NCBI RefSeq assembly: GCF_947623445.1
Contig: NC_135242.1
Span: 8,432,001-8,496,000 of the forward strand
Source: Clavelina lepadiformis
Taxonomy: Eukaryota; Chordata; Ascidiacea; Aplousobranchia; Clavelinidae
DNA length: 64,000 nucleotides
Direction of reading: 5' to 3'
Part shown: piece after piece, positions 20,540-33,462 of the stretch
Numbering within the stretch: position 1 is the stretch's first letter
Layout of the letters: the number at the start of each line of letters is the position of its first letter
Made by a program: the position numbers and the translations under genes
The notes under the pieces: generated by a model
Seen by the model: the letters and a program-made list of their open reading frames with translations, nothing else
The model's database searches: none
Told to the model about the DNA's origin: nothing

Positions 20540-21794
20540 CTAGGTAGAAAAAAAGCCAGCATAGCATTTATCAAGTGATAAACAAAGTTATGTGTGGTCA
20601 AACAAAAATTTAACATACAGGTATGCTGATATACACATGCCATTTAAAACTCATTTTGAAAAACAAACATAAAAATGGTTATATATATGCTGAAATAAAT
20701 ATGTGTCTGAAAAGATTCACCTAACTTATAAGCACAGATGGGCACGAGTGCACTCAAATTGGGAACTAAGTTTAGTTTACTTCTTCAGATAACGTTACTT
20801 TAATTTTTTTCTTTTTGGTGAACTGGTGTGAATGAGGTTAAGTGACCTCCTTGCATGGTACGTCCATTTAATAGGTTTTGAGCTAAGTAAATGCTGTATG
20901 ACCACTTATAGAAAATTTTTCGAAGAAAGTGATAAATACTTTCCCAGAAAGTGTTTAAAAATCAAAAAAGTTTATCTTTAGTATTATTTTCCAAAATGTA
21001 ATTTTTTTCATAAAACTCAACGTGTTCAGTATGACTTGTTCTTGAAGCGGCAAAAATTGTGGTGTCTGCTTTGCCTCAGTTTTGTTGAAAAATGTTTGAA
21101 GTCGCACCAATCTTTAATAATGAAATATACATTTTCTGAACCAAATCTAGTTTTACATACAATAAAAGAGTTTGATAGATTATTGTGACTTCATGAAAGA
21201 AACATATGGTGCTCATTTCCAAGAAGTATTTTGAGTTGTTTTTGATTAAAGTGCCAATTGCAATTATTTTCACAGAATACATTTGGTATTGAAAATACAA
21301 TCTCTATCTTGATCAAAAATTTAGCTTTCAAAACGTGTATGCGTCTTTATATTCATACTTTACTTCTTATGTGAGTTACTTTGTCTTTGGTCATACTAAA
21401 ATTCAGCCAAATATGTATAAAACATAAGAACATACAATAACAATACAATGATATGCAACAAATATAATAAGGTTTTAATCGCATTAATGATGAAGACACA
21501 ATTTTCTAAGCAATGAAATCTCTTTCACAGTGCTTCACAATGGCAATTTGCTTCATGGAAAATAAACACATTATAACACAAACTCTTGAAATGCCATGCC
21601 GAAAACAAGATGTAAAACATTATAAACATAATATTGATTTTATAAACTGAAGTTAAGTTAATTCCAGCCACACCCTCAATTTCATTGCATTACTAGTGTG
21701 AAAATATATTGCAGTACTGTTTGCAGAGAACATTAAACTTCTCTTGCTCAGCACCCTAATAGTTATACTTGTGTAAGCACAGTGGCAATAAAAG
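20540..21794. other. Spacer between ITFG1 3' end and UCKL1 5' end
   Basis: The two genes are in tandem on the - strand. This 1.25 kb must hold the ITFG1 3' UTR and the UCKL1 promoter or first non-coding exon. I see no additional coding exon and no clear AATAAA for ITFG1. Confidence 0.4.
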
Positions 21795-24700
21795 TTACAT
21801 GGCATCAAAATGGAAACGATGAGCTTCCTGTGTCTTCTCTCTTTTGTCTTCCTGCCGCTCCATACAGTGCATAATAATGATAGCTATTACCACACCACCA
21901 CACAGTGAAACAAGTACGATGGCAGTAGTGATCACGTTTTGACTGGGAGTAACTAGTAGGCGATTGGACCAACTGTAAGCATAAAAAAGCATTTCTAAAT
22001 CAAAACAGGCTGTTGGACAGAATCTAAAAATACAAACTAGCTTATCTGTTCCCAATAGGGTGAGTAATTGGTTACTGAAAACAGTGTAAAAAAACAAAAA
22101 AAGCCAAATGCAGAAAAGCTATCAAGTGCTCCAAACAAAAACGTGATCACTTCTGTTGGTTTTTCCCACTCACCTGCTTGGATCATTGATAGGGTAAGGT
22201 TTAATAAACAGCTGGGAGTTTGGTATTAGCATTGACCAACTTTGTGTCAAACTGTCATACAACGAACTATCAGTTGAATCTAAAAACAAGCAAATCAAGT
22301 CATCAAATACGTATGACAGCGGAGAACAACAAAAAAAACTACCTACCAAAGTAAATAGCTAAATACCACATATATTTTATTTACTTGGACTAGCAGGAAG
22401 TAAGCTTGTAGGCACTGAGACAGTCAAAGAATCAACAAAATTTGGCAGACGACCCAATCCAAAGCTAACATGAGGCAGCTGAAGTGACAAATAGGCAGAC
22501 TGTGAAAGTTGTACAGCAGATGAATGTTGGGGTCCACCCTAAGAGCCACAAGTCAAATTAGATGCAAAAAAACAAGCACTAACAGAAACCTGTCTATTCC
22601 AAATGTTAATAGGTATTTTAAGGGAAACACTGGCAATATATTTATATACCACCTATTAGTCCCACTATTTTTGCTAGCCACTTTACATATCCTTAACATG
22701 CTGACTATTATGTACAAACTTTTGTAGAAAAATTTCATACTAGTGCAATGGCAGAAATTGCTGCTTAGTTGAAGTTAATCAATGTATATAATAATGCACA
22801 TTATAAATTTCACAGAGATTGGCGATTATGCTTAGTGACATGTATATTTATCAACCTACATGGCAATGATAAACACAACATAGATGACTGGAATAACGAT
22901 GTGGATTAATGTGTGTCTAATAGACTCTATAAATGCCCATGTATGATGTAATTATGATCTTAGTCAGAAACTGCAGTATTTCATTTATTACAGTTGGGTG
23001 TGTTATGCTTTTGTTAATGACAGCATACAATTAGTGCAGACATTTTGACTAATTTTTATTAGGCATTCTTATTTTGTTACTTGTACCATTGCTACCACGT
23101 ACAGAAGTCCTAAATCAGAAGTGCAAAGACCTTGCGGGCCCACAAAAAATTGTCCTTGAGTGGTTATGTGACCCACACGCCTGTAGAAGGGCCCTGCTGA
23201 CTTAATCTATTACGTTTCTCAGAATTAATTACTGCATGGATTAATAAAAATCTTGTGGTTTAGTTCATCATAAAGATATCATATTTACACAAACACTTTA
23301 CTTGTAAGCGACTTTCAAGAAAAAGCACTTGCCATTGTGTTAGTGGTTTTGTAGGATATTGTGCAACCGTATATGTTAGAAGTGAAATGCCCTTCCATAC
23401 CTGGCAAAACCTGCTTAAAGAAGTTAATATGACTATTTTAATAGATAAAATCAAAATTCCAACAACACGTAATAATGTCACCATAATTAAGATATGTTTT
23501 GTTGACAACCCTACAGAATTAAATTTTCAATTACTAAATACAATCATAACCTTGCCAATAAGAAAGCTAACATCTTCAGCAACTGTGTTTTCATAAGCAC
23601 GGATAGATAATACAGAATCTTTTTCGGTAGATATCAGCAAATCCAAAGTTCCATCACTCTTGAAGTCATAAAATGCCGCAGAAAATGCCCCGTCTGATGC
23701 CGGGACAACAAAACCATGATGAAATTGTCGATGAATTTCCATACAGTAATCATTTCTAAAGGGAAATACGTAAAATTAAAAGCACAATAACTGAAAAATA
23801 GAAACAAACTACTTCAACATTATGACCGTGTCATCATATATATCTTTCCACCCTCAATTTCATTTCCTTACTTGCAATTACCGCCATAAAGGATAACAGC
23901 CATTGGTGCACTATTCTGACTGCCATGGTTTTGTTGCATAATACAGAGAAGGTCGATGTAAATATCTTGGTTGAAATCACCAGCAACTAATGTCACTGGC
24001 TGACGCTTGAAACTAAAATTCAATAATAACAGTATATGTTTCAAAACGAACATTTCAAAACACGGCCCACAACAATAAAGCATACTTTGTGTCAGGATGG
24101 ATAAAGTTCCAACCCTCTCCAGCTTGAAATATCTGAACCCACTCATTTTTAAAGTACAACATAATTCTGCTGTTTGAGCATCTGCAAAGATTATAATACG
24201 CTTACGATCTTATCATATAAAAAATTTAAAGAATTAACATGAATTTGCTTTCTAACCTTCCATCAATGATTTCACAAACCGGAAGTATATGGTCTTGTTC
24301 TGTATCACCGTTAATATCAACAAACAAAGATTGTCCTATGAGTATGGCTTTATCTTCAGATGGCTGATTTACTAAGCCGACTAATTTCAAACCTGCTCTA
24401 GTACCCTATGATAAAATGAAATATTTATCAAAAAATCAATGACTTACAATTCCAACTGCAAAGAACGTCAATATCACCAGTCACCACCTACCTGCCAAGT
24501 TTCAAAAATAGTGTTTTCATTTTTATCCAAACTTGTAACAAACAAGTCAGCAGAACCCTCTCCAGTGATATCCACAAAAGCATGGGAATGTGGAATTCGA
24601 GTATTATTGTAACAACTTTCTGCTAGCATTGAAAAATCATGTCTATGAAATTTCCAATTACTCGATGGCTTTTCTTTATTGCCAAGCCAAAACTCTCTAG

Positions 24701-27700
24701 ACCACATATAAATTAAATATAGTATGGCTCAGCACTAATATCTGATTACTTTTAGTATTACATCGTTTTAGCAACTACCCCAAATACCATAACTATTACA
24801 TGTAAAAATGGCAAGTACAGTATATGTATCATATGATATAAACCTGGTATTATTGTGAAGTGAAACAAATAAGTCTGGAATCATATCAGCATTGGCATCG
24901 ACTACAAGAGGTTGGCCTCGCACAATAGATTTTATCTCAAATTTATTATTAACAGTGAAGCGTCCAGATTCAGTTCCCCAAATAAGCTGTAAGTTGACTT
25001 CCTTACCTAAAACGTTTTATAAAGCAATTGAAAAATAAATTGTAAATATACTGACTCTTCTGGAAACCGTTATGAAATTCTAATCTATTTAGCAAGTAGG
25101 TACCAGCAATACTAACTGTAGTATTTCCTTTTAAAAATATACACACTTGATCATTAAGTTCTGGTTAATTATTCTATCATGATAAAGCTTGTAAGAGTTG
25201 ACTACCATAACTACGGACTAAGCGTGACTTTAGTAAGAAAAAGTTTTGAATATGAAAGTTAAGATAATAAAACTGCAATAAAATAACCAACCTTTATCAG
25301 AAGCAACTAAAATATCCATAAAGCCATCTCCATTATAATCACCGGGAAAAATAGCACTCACATGCATCCCAGTAGAAACATTAATTGATTCATTTGATGA
25401 CCCCAAAAGAACAGTTATGTTTTGTTGATCTGTCAAAAAATTTTCCAACGTTAATTTTCATTTTATAAACAGTGAACTGTATCACACTTTCAAGCCACAA
25501 TTTTTAGACAAAAAATCCGATCATCTAACTCCGGGTACAACTTATACACAGGTCATAGTAAAAGACTGGCACAAAAACCAAGTAATTCATTCACATATAT
25601 ATATTAATTGTTTCCCTATCAATTTGAAGCTATATTTCAATTGGTCAAAACCAATATATATATACATATTCGATACAAAAGTGCAAACAAAGAAGCAAAA
25701 TTTAAACCCCAGACAAGACAATAATTTTACTGATACAAACCATGCTAAGATAGCACAAATAAATAACTGTGTGTATATGTATAAATATTTATGTCAAAAC
25801 ATGTTAGTTTTATTCCATTAATAAATATGAGTCTTGCATTTGTTGCTTTGTTTGCAACCGTAAGGTTTTAAAGTTGACTTCTACTATTCCTATCAGATCA
25901 TTCCATCAACACAAAAGAATACCGGTATATATATATATTTTAATTAATATTACAACCAAAAAGTAAAGAACAGCAAGTAGCATAAGTTATTAATTGATAT
26001 AGATTGAAAGGAAAGTTACAAGTGTAACAACTGCAGACAATAATCTTTTCTAGTTTTTCCCAACAAAAGGCACTTTTATATTATTATTTTCATGCAGGAT
26101 TGAAAACCAACGTGATTAAATCAATCCACAGGACTGCAGACTGAAAATTAGCGTTAAAGAGGTCATGATATTGAGGTGATCATTAACCGGGGGTTCTACT
26201 GAAAACAATTCTCTTCACAATAACACAATTTCATGCTTTGGAAACAAATCTAATCCTACTTTCAATTTTGTGTAATGTCTGATCATCATACATAATTCTA
26301 AGTGTAGGTAGAGTCAATTACAATCATTACGTCACGTGTCCTTACTTTTCGATAACATTAAGCATTTTTTGCCAACAAAATGCTTCCAAAAACTTACTTT
26401 GATTTGAATCCTAGTGGCCATATTCATATTTAAAAGAAAATAAATTCACATCAAGAGTGTGTGACTTATACACAAATTAGATACTGTAGCCAAGATTGTA
26501 CAATAATTACGTATCATTACAGCAAAGATTTATATATATACACATATTATCCATATAGACATATTTCATTTCTATCCTCCTCTATGAATTACTGCATTTT
26601 TGTCGCAGAGGATTTTGATTGCCTAGATGACCTTCCTAGTTATGCAAGAAAAAACTTTCTTTCCATAGACATACTCAAGACAGGTAAAAAAAAAGGTTTG
26701 ACCAAAATCGGTCAAAAAGCAATAACAATAAATACACACAAGAATGTACTTGTATAAACCCTAGGGTTGAAAAATTTATCTGGTTAATAACTAGGCCTAC
26801 TTTTCCGTTAAATCTGTCAGAAACAAAGAAATTTGTTAGCACTTAGCCATTAGTCGAAAACGTAAATACAGGAGAAATTAAGGCAAAAAGTTATTGTCAA
26901 TCTATCTATAATTGTAATCACGGGGATATTGTAGTCTGTGGACACATCTCTTTAAGCAAATTGTTGTGGTCAGATAGCTACCAAACAATCTGATAAATGG
27001 AAAGAAAACTCTTCTACTCCACCAGATTCTGCTCTAACGGATGTAAGATACTGAATTCCTTGGCTGGAAAACTGTGTGGAAGCAGCTGGATCACAAACCG
27101 CTGCCAGTTTTTTAAAAAGTTCAAAGTGTATTTAACAGAATTAAAGCTGATTTCTACAAAATTTTACTGGTAATTCTAAAGCTTTTTTTGAGGTTAAATT
27201 CTGACCTGCCTTTTATCATAATAAATGCCAACAATTGATGCTAGTCTAACTGCACTGCTACTACCTAGAAAACTTTGCAATTGTCAAAAAATATCTCAGT
27301 GTTTGTGACTCTCATATAGTATATTAACATAACATATAGCTCCATTACAATATGATCTAAGGCTTATATCTCACACATTGATTTCTTTGTCTGGATTAAC
27401 CATACCTTTTCCTTCTTAAACATTTTTATAACACCCTGTTTATAAAATACTGACTCTGAAATATAACAACACTCTGCATAATGCCAAATATTAGGCAATA
27501 TTCCACCAAACTTGAATAATGAAAATATGCCAATACTCAGATGAGTACAAGTATTAGGATTTGATCCGGATCCCCATTAGTAGGTATTTTCAAAGTTAGA
27601 ATAATGCATTTAAAAAAAATCTTTACCTAATAGAATAATATTAGTTAAATGATAAATCTGAAGGTTTTTACCTGATACAATAAAAATGTCCACTTTATTA

Positions 27701-27900
27701 TCTTTGTTGACATCACCAAAGGCAGCTACAAAACCTTTAAATCCAGTTTGTGATCCAAAAAGTGAGTAAGTTACATCATTTACAGCAACATTTTCAGCTG
27801 TAGATGTGCTGAAATTGCCAAGTGCAAACCAAAAAAATACCAGTAAAATATATGGAATTGCCATACATAAAATAATTTCCACCAATAAACCTATAATCAA
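21795..27900 (-). CDS. ITFG1: T-cell immunomodulatory protein homologue (FG-GAP, type I membrane)
   Basis: Twelve exons: 27672-27900, 25292-25429, 24844-25006, 24492-24696, 24257-24405, 24086-24181, 23872-24012, 23551-23755, 23302-23400, 22385-22538, 22174-22279, 21795-21972. They close in frame to 620 residues (human 612). A hydrophobic signal segment (about residues 1-28; a second Met at 13 is an alternative start) is followed by integrin-like FG-GAP repeats with Ca-binding-type loops: FGDVNKDNKVDIF (61-73), PGDYNGDGFMDIL, RIPHSHAFVDITGEGSADLF, FVDINGDTEQDHIL, AGDFNQDIYIDLL and FYDFKSDGTLDLL. SQSAYLSLQLPHVSFGLGR and the C-terminus EAHRFHFDAM are signature ITFG1 segments. A single membrane helix lies near 575-596 with a short charged tail. 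The human protein is a cell-surface and shed glycoprotein reported to modulate T cells and to bind RUVBL proteins. Intron 1 (2.2 kb) contains odd coding-like fragments. Confidence 0.95.
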
Positions 27901-27990
27901 AACATTTGTAGCATAAAGCTCTGAGACAAAACGTATAATTAAAATAAATTAAAATATGCAAAAAACAATACATAACGGTATTTATATATA

Positions 27991-28611
27991 CAGTAGAATT
28001 CGCCTATAGTGCCACCTGAATGGACTGCGGAAAAAGTGTCACTATAAGCGAAGTGTCACTATAGACGAAGTCAAGGTAAAATGACCGCAGATGACTACAG
28101 TAGAACTCGCATATAACGGACCAGTCGGGACGACTTCATATCTTTTCTTCAACGAATACGCTCTTCTCTTTAAAGGCATTGTACAAACTTAGAAATTAGT
28201 GCTAGATCGACAAACTATACAATGACAATCAACCTGGCTTATGCGGAGAGAACTGAGATCACAACTCACAAGAACAAAAGCCTGGAACTAGCCTAGCAGC
28301 TACAGTAGCCTACGCTTTTATTACATCACAATTATGAAGCCTGCTCATAAACCTTTTCTATCATCTTGCTTGCGCATGGATAAAGTATATATTATTGCAT
28401 CACAAACTAACGAGTGTCCTTATACGGAAATTTTTGAGCCCAAGGGACAGAAATGTGGTGTCACTGTAAGCAAAGTGTTCTTATACACGAAGTCACTATA
28501 GGCGAAGTCATTTCTAAGCAAAACATATGGTTTGCAAACGGGACTTTGCAACAGGTGTCACTATAGGCGAAGTGTCACTATAGCCAAAGTCACTATAGGC
28601 GAATTCTACTG
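27991..28611. mobile_element. MITE with TA target site and internal GTCACTATAGGCGAA repeats
   Basis: The 621-bp element is bounded by cagtagaattcgcctatagt and its inverted copy ending at 28611, with TA on both sides (27989-27990 and 28612-28613), as for Tc1/mariner/pogo elements. Inside, several copies of gtcactata(g/a)gcgaagt stand in tandem near both ends, and another end-like motif (cagtagaactcgcatataac) starts near 28099, suggesting one related element inserted into another. No transposase frame. It lies about 90 bp upstream of the ITFG1 start codon, so it may overlap that promoter. Confidence 0.85.
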
Positions 28612-28946
28612 TATACATGTTTCAAAATCAATGTTGTGGCGGAGAGGGAATGATTTTCTACATTTATAAGAAAAGTTACAAAACTTTTCAAACAATGGCT
28701 ATTACACAACCTTTTAAGGTTGTTTTATGTTGGCACAATCAAGCTTGATTGATGCTCACATTATGGCATTTTTTCAAAAACAAAAATTTTAAGACTTTTA
28801 TATGTAACTGTCGCACATGATAAAACTGCATGTTTATACTTTATCAGTCATACAAAAATAACTACAAGTAATCCGGTTTTTAATTTTTTTGAGTCCACTA
28901 CAAAAACCTTAACCCTCTACATAAAAATCACAGTCAGCAAGCTTCA

Positions 28947-29400
28947 AATGGACAAGGCCGACTTGGAAGTATGGCAATTTTCAACAGGAAATGGTGTGTA
29001 AAGACACACAATTTTGCATTACCGCATGCACTTAAGTCACAATTCTATGTTTATGTATCATAAATTAACGTGCCAACAAATAACCTTTGCTTGTTTTATT
29101 ATAATTCAGCGTGAAGATGAAAAAAATAGTCACGCTTTCCACTAGGCCACAGACAGGCCCAACCGGAAAGTACAGCAGGTTTCCACGAGAAATCGTGTGT
29201 GCAAAGACACAAATTTTGGCGTGATGGTGTACACTGAAGCCGCAATTCTGTGTTTATTTATTATAGATTTGCTTTCAAACAATCAAATTTTCTTTGTATA
29301 TTTATTATAAAATGGTAAGAGGATAAAAAAATTCGGCGTACCCGTTAATGAATGACATACATGCAGGTGTCACACTTTCTACCATGGCAGACAGAGCAAC
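28947..29400. repeat. Diverged two-copy tandem repeat of about 200 bp
   Basis: The order of matching words is the same in both halves: ggaaatggtgtgtaaagacaca then gcacttaagtcacaattct then tttatgtatcata (about 28985-29065), and gaaatcgtgtgtgcaaagacac then cactgaagccgcaattct then tttatttattatag (about 29190-29266). A further pair is cacgctttccactaggccacagacag near 29130 and cacactttctaccatggcagacagag near 29370. Spacing is roughly 200 bp. No frame or transposon end is evident. Confidence 0.7.
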
Positions 29401-32400
29401 CTACTTCCATGCAGAAAAAAATAAAGATTATAAATTAATAGGCAGACAGGCGGGAAGGGGCTAGTCAAGTTATTATAATTTTTTTATTTTAAAAAACAGA
29501 CGAGTCTGATGAAACCGGGTGATCACTTTATAAAAAAATACTTTGTATTTTCTCGCTTTTCTCAAATTAGTATTACAGTATTCAGGATAACTTAACTTTA
29601 AGTTTCATTCTGTAAGTTAGGTTACATTCTTCATTCCGTAATTTTTAGTTGTCCTAGGCTGGAATCTAAACCTATGGTCATAATGAAAATTTTGCACCAG
29701 AAACACAGAAGTCAGATTTGCTGAAGTTCTCCGGCGTATCATGCAACCTTTCCAGTAGGGATCCATGGTACTCCCATATTAGAATATTGTGAGCAAATAT
29801 AAGTCTTGCCTGGCTCATATTATTTATCTTTCGCCATTAACTGTGTGGAAAAGTTAGGATGCTAAACGTTGTGGTAACATAAAATAATAAAACACATGTT
29901 CAAAAACATTTAACGAGCAGAAACAAACTGGCAAAGCCCAAGGGTTTAAAATATGTTAGATAGAAATAAAAGAATTGGGCTATAAGATGTTAGGTTAGCA
30001 TGGCCACCAAACTCACAAAATAGTTCATAAGTTTAATAAATTTAATACCAAAATAGGCTATCACAAACAACTACACTATTGGAGGACATATTGGACATGT
30101 TCCCTAACATTAAAAACATGGATATTAACAGCCGAAATAAACATACAAAGTGACATGATTTCATCACAGTGAATATCTGAAATGAAAATGAATATCTAAA
30201 GTGCACAATAAATGGATGGTTAAAGAAAACAGCACATAAGAAACTTAGGAACCGGAATCCCGTTTCTGTGGCCAGTACCAGACTATGTCAGTATCGCACA
30301 TTCATATACAGTAAGTATATCAGGATAGCTGTCCAACCATAAACCAGCTAACGTAAGTGACTGCTGACTTCTAGTGATAGTTTGTAATGGTAATGACGGC
30401 TTTTTAAAAGTGAGCAAGTTGAAGTTGTTTCAGTGCATTATTACATTATACAAATAATTGCAATCTAATGTTACCATACCGCTTATACGCCTTAGTCATT
30501 TAGCATCGTAGCGCCAGCTGAATAGCTCAAGGTAAGCCTATCTGCTTAGTGCTTTATGTTCGTCAGTACTCAGTAGCAATGAGGATTGCAGGTGCATGGC
30601 GATCACAAGATCACAAAATAAAAGACGCTGACAACTCACAACTGTCTCTTTAGGGTAAGCCCCTAAGTTAAAAATCAGTAACAAATTTATATACATGTAC
30701 TGTATTATAATAAATTAATCGACAGATTTTCTTTTAATTTGCAAAATTTAAACCATAGTTGCATGGTCAAAGCCGTGTCATGCCAATATTTTTTGCGGAC
30801 ACGGCGATGTAAAAATTTCGCATGACTTAACCGTCTTAGCGTAAGTCTTTTAATTAAAAAATCTTGTTTTTCTGTAAATTTGTGAGATTTATTTGTCAGT
30901 TTGTAACAACAGATGTTTTCAACATGGATCCCGATCTTACTACGCCCAAATAATCCAACTTCCACAGCCTAATACACATCCTAACTAATTTTTTTATGAT
31001 AAATTCTTTAATTTTTTGTAATACAGTACTATTGTTAAAACTAATTCAAATTCTCAAAGTACAATCAAAAATTGAAACACTGGTTACCGTTATTGTAATT
31101 ACCAACATTTTCATCGAACCCTTTTTAGATATTGGGAACAAGTTTTAAATGATGAAATAAAAAATAAAATGATGATTATAATCACACAGGTAATAAAAAT
31201 TTGTGATTATGACTGAAAGTAGTGCTAACGAAACAGCTGATCGAAGAGAATAATAATGGAAATAGCCTACACTGCATTACCGGCAGTAGGCCTACATGTC
31301 ATTTGATACCCTGAACTCGGATCGAATATTACCGATGAAATAGTCTCAGCTTAATATTTCTGTTTGGCTGTATCTTTAAACAACTTTTTTATCTTAAACT
31401 CGGCATTAAAACATTGCAAGCTATCATAGCAGCGTCACACGACTTATTTTCAAGCTTGCAACAGTGCAATTGCAAACTTTAATAAAACGAAGCCATAGTG
31501 TCCTCTGGAGTGTGGTTATCTTATTTGTCGCTTATAGTTATAACACAACGCATTGTCTATGTCCATTCTGCAACGCACTTAATTTAGTCCAAAATTAAAA
31601 CGTAGGTCGTAACTTTTAATGTTTTTCTGGACACGACATTTTACGGAATGCTAGTTGGTTTATTTATCAAACTATCATATGATTCACGCGATGTAGCCTA
31701 AATAGTGCAAATATGCCAGTAGACTACATTAAAAACCAACAAAACAAAAAGTGTAGGCCAATCTCTAAGTTAAAACGAACAATATTTTACTTAGGTAAAC
31801 ACGCATTTTTCTTTACTGCATTAACTACACTACTGTACCGTGCGTATGTACAACATCATGCGTTACAAGTTGTTACGAACATACGAAAAATAAAGCTTTT
31901 TTTCGGCATGAAAATTAGTTGCACATTAATTGGACTTTAAATCATGTTTCTATTCATTTTCATTAGCATTGCTTTTTCTAATTTTCAATGAAGTTCTTTT
32001 TGAGGAAAAATCCTTCTTGCAAAGTCATATTTATGCAGAGGCCTAAAAACAGATTCTTACAAAAATAAATATGCAGTAGAACCCTGGTACAACGATCATC
32101 CGCGCACCGTTGCCAAATGGTCTTGTCAGCGGATTTTACACAGCTAGATTCTGTGATTTCGAACTACGGTAACCATTTTTCGGTGAAATAATCACTGTTT
32201 TCTTCAAATTTATTAAAAATGTTTTTTTGTTATACTGTAAAAGCAAAAGTTCCTTCAACAGCACCCTGTTTTAGGGTAATCCCGATCTAGACATACCCCA
32301 AATAGATTATTTTGCTGTTTGGTCAAGCTACAGCACTACTACAGTAGGCTAGCAGTGTAGCGTGTAGCATCGGTTGTAAGCAGAGTTGGGCAACCGTTCT

Positions 32401-32924
32401 TTTTAAAAAGAGCGTCATTCGTGCCTTCGCTTATCTATAAAAAAGAGCGCACTTGTTTTCTCGTTTTCACTTTTTTAAACAATTCGAAAATATTTTCATT
32501 TTGCCTTATATTTGAAAGTCAGCGGTTGCAGTCGTATGTTGCAAAATTACATACCGGTAATTTTAAAAATTGCGTTCAACTATAGCATAATTAATTTCAT
32601 GACATTTCATGGAAACCGATGTTGAAGAGTTTTCTTTGGTAAAATCTGCTAGAAATGATCAATGTAGAAGTAAATTAGAAATGACGACCCTTCTCGACTG
32701 CTAGAATTAACATGTTCATTAGCCTAGGCTTTCAATCAGTTTCAAAGCAGAATATAGCTTAATGCTTAAGTTGTAAAATAACGGTAACAGCAAGCAAATT
32801 TACCACTTGACCAACGCTAGAAAAATGTCTGGTTGTTGTAACGAATGAAATTAGTCTTAACGAATTCATTAAAGCTTAAAATTTTCTCTTTTGTCCAACC
32901 ACGTTTATCCATTTGCATTCAAAG
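29401..32924. other. Gene-poor AT-rich stretch with repeat fragments
   Basis: I find no coding exon on either strand; the open frames at 30705-30965 (-) and 31713-31940 (+) have no splice or family support. At 32074 a pogo-like end (cagtagaaccctggtacaac) starts, but its partner was not located. Around 32391 the words cagagttgggcaaccgttc resemble a hAT-type end, also without a partner. Confidence 0.45.
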
Positions 32925-33092
32925 CAGTGGTGGGATTCAAATATTTTAACATCCGGTTCTCTCACTAGCAGCATGCCAAATTGATATGGGGCTGATATAC
33001 ATATAGGCTTATACACGCGCTTGTTAACAACCGGTTTGCTGAGATCATTAAAATTCTAACAACCGATGTGAACCAGCTGAATCCCACCACTG
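32925..33092. mobile_element. Small hAT-type MITE
   Basis: This 168-bp element starts cagtggtgggattca and ends gaatcccaccactg in inverted orientation. The flanking 8-bp target duplication is attcaaag (32917-32924) against attcacag (33093-33100), one mismatch. Internal copies of acaaccgg/ccggttct are partly palindromic. Non-coding. Confidence 0.87.
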
Positions 33093-33462
33093 ATTCACAG
33101 CACTTAAACACTGCGATGATTCCTCAGGATAGAGCAAGGAACAGTAAAGTCGGGCAAAGACTTTCTTCAGTCCAAGGTAAACGTTATCATGCCATCGCTC
33201 GAGCCCCAATTACCGATCTAGCCTTTGTGCAAGTTCCGATCATCACAGTTGTTTTATTTTGTTTTTTAATTTTTTATATAGTGTTGCTCGAATTTAGAAC
33301 TGTCCGCTAGGCCCACAGGACAGGAGCAAGTGTTTTTAATGCTTTATCCAAGGGCATTGCAATGGTATAGCGCCACTGGGTATCAAACATGGAACACAAG
33401 TCGCATTTATTGCAAGGCCAACGCTGCAACCATTATGCTACCATGTCCACCAAATTCTACTA

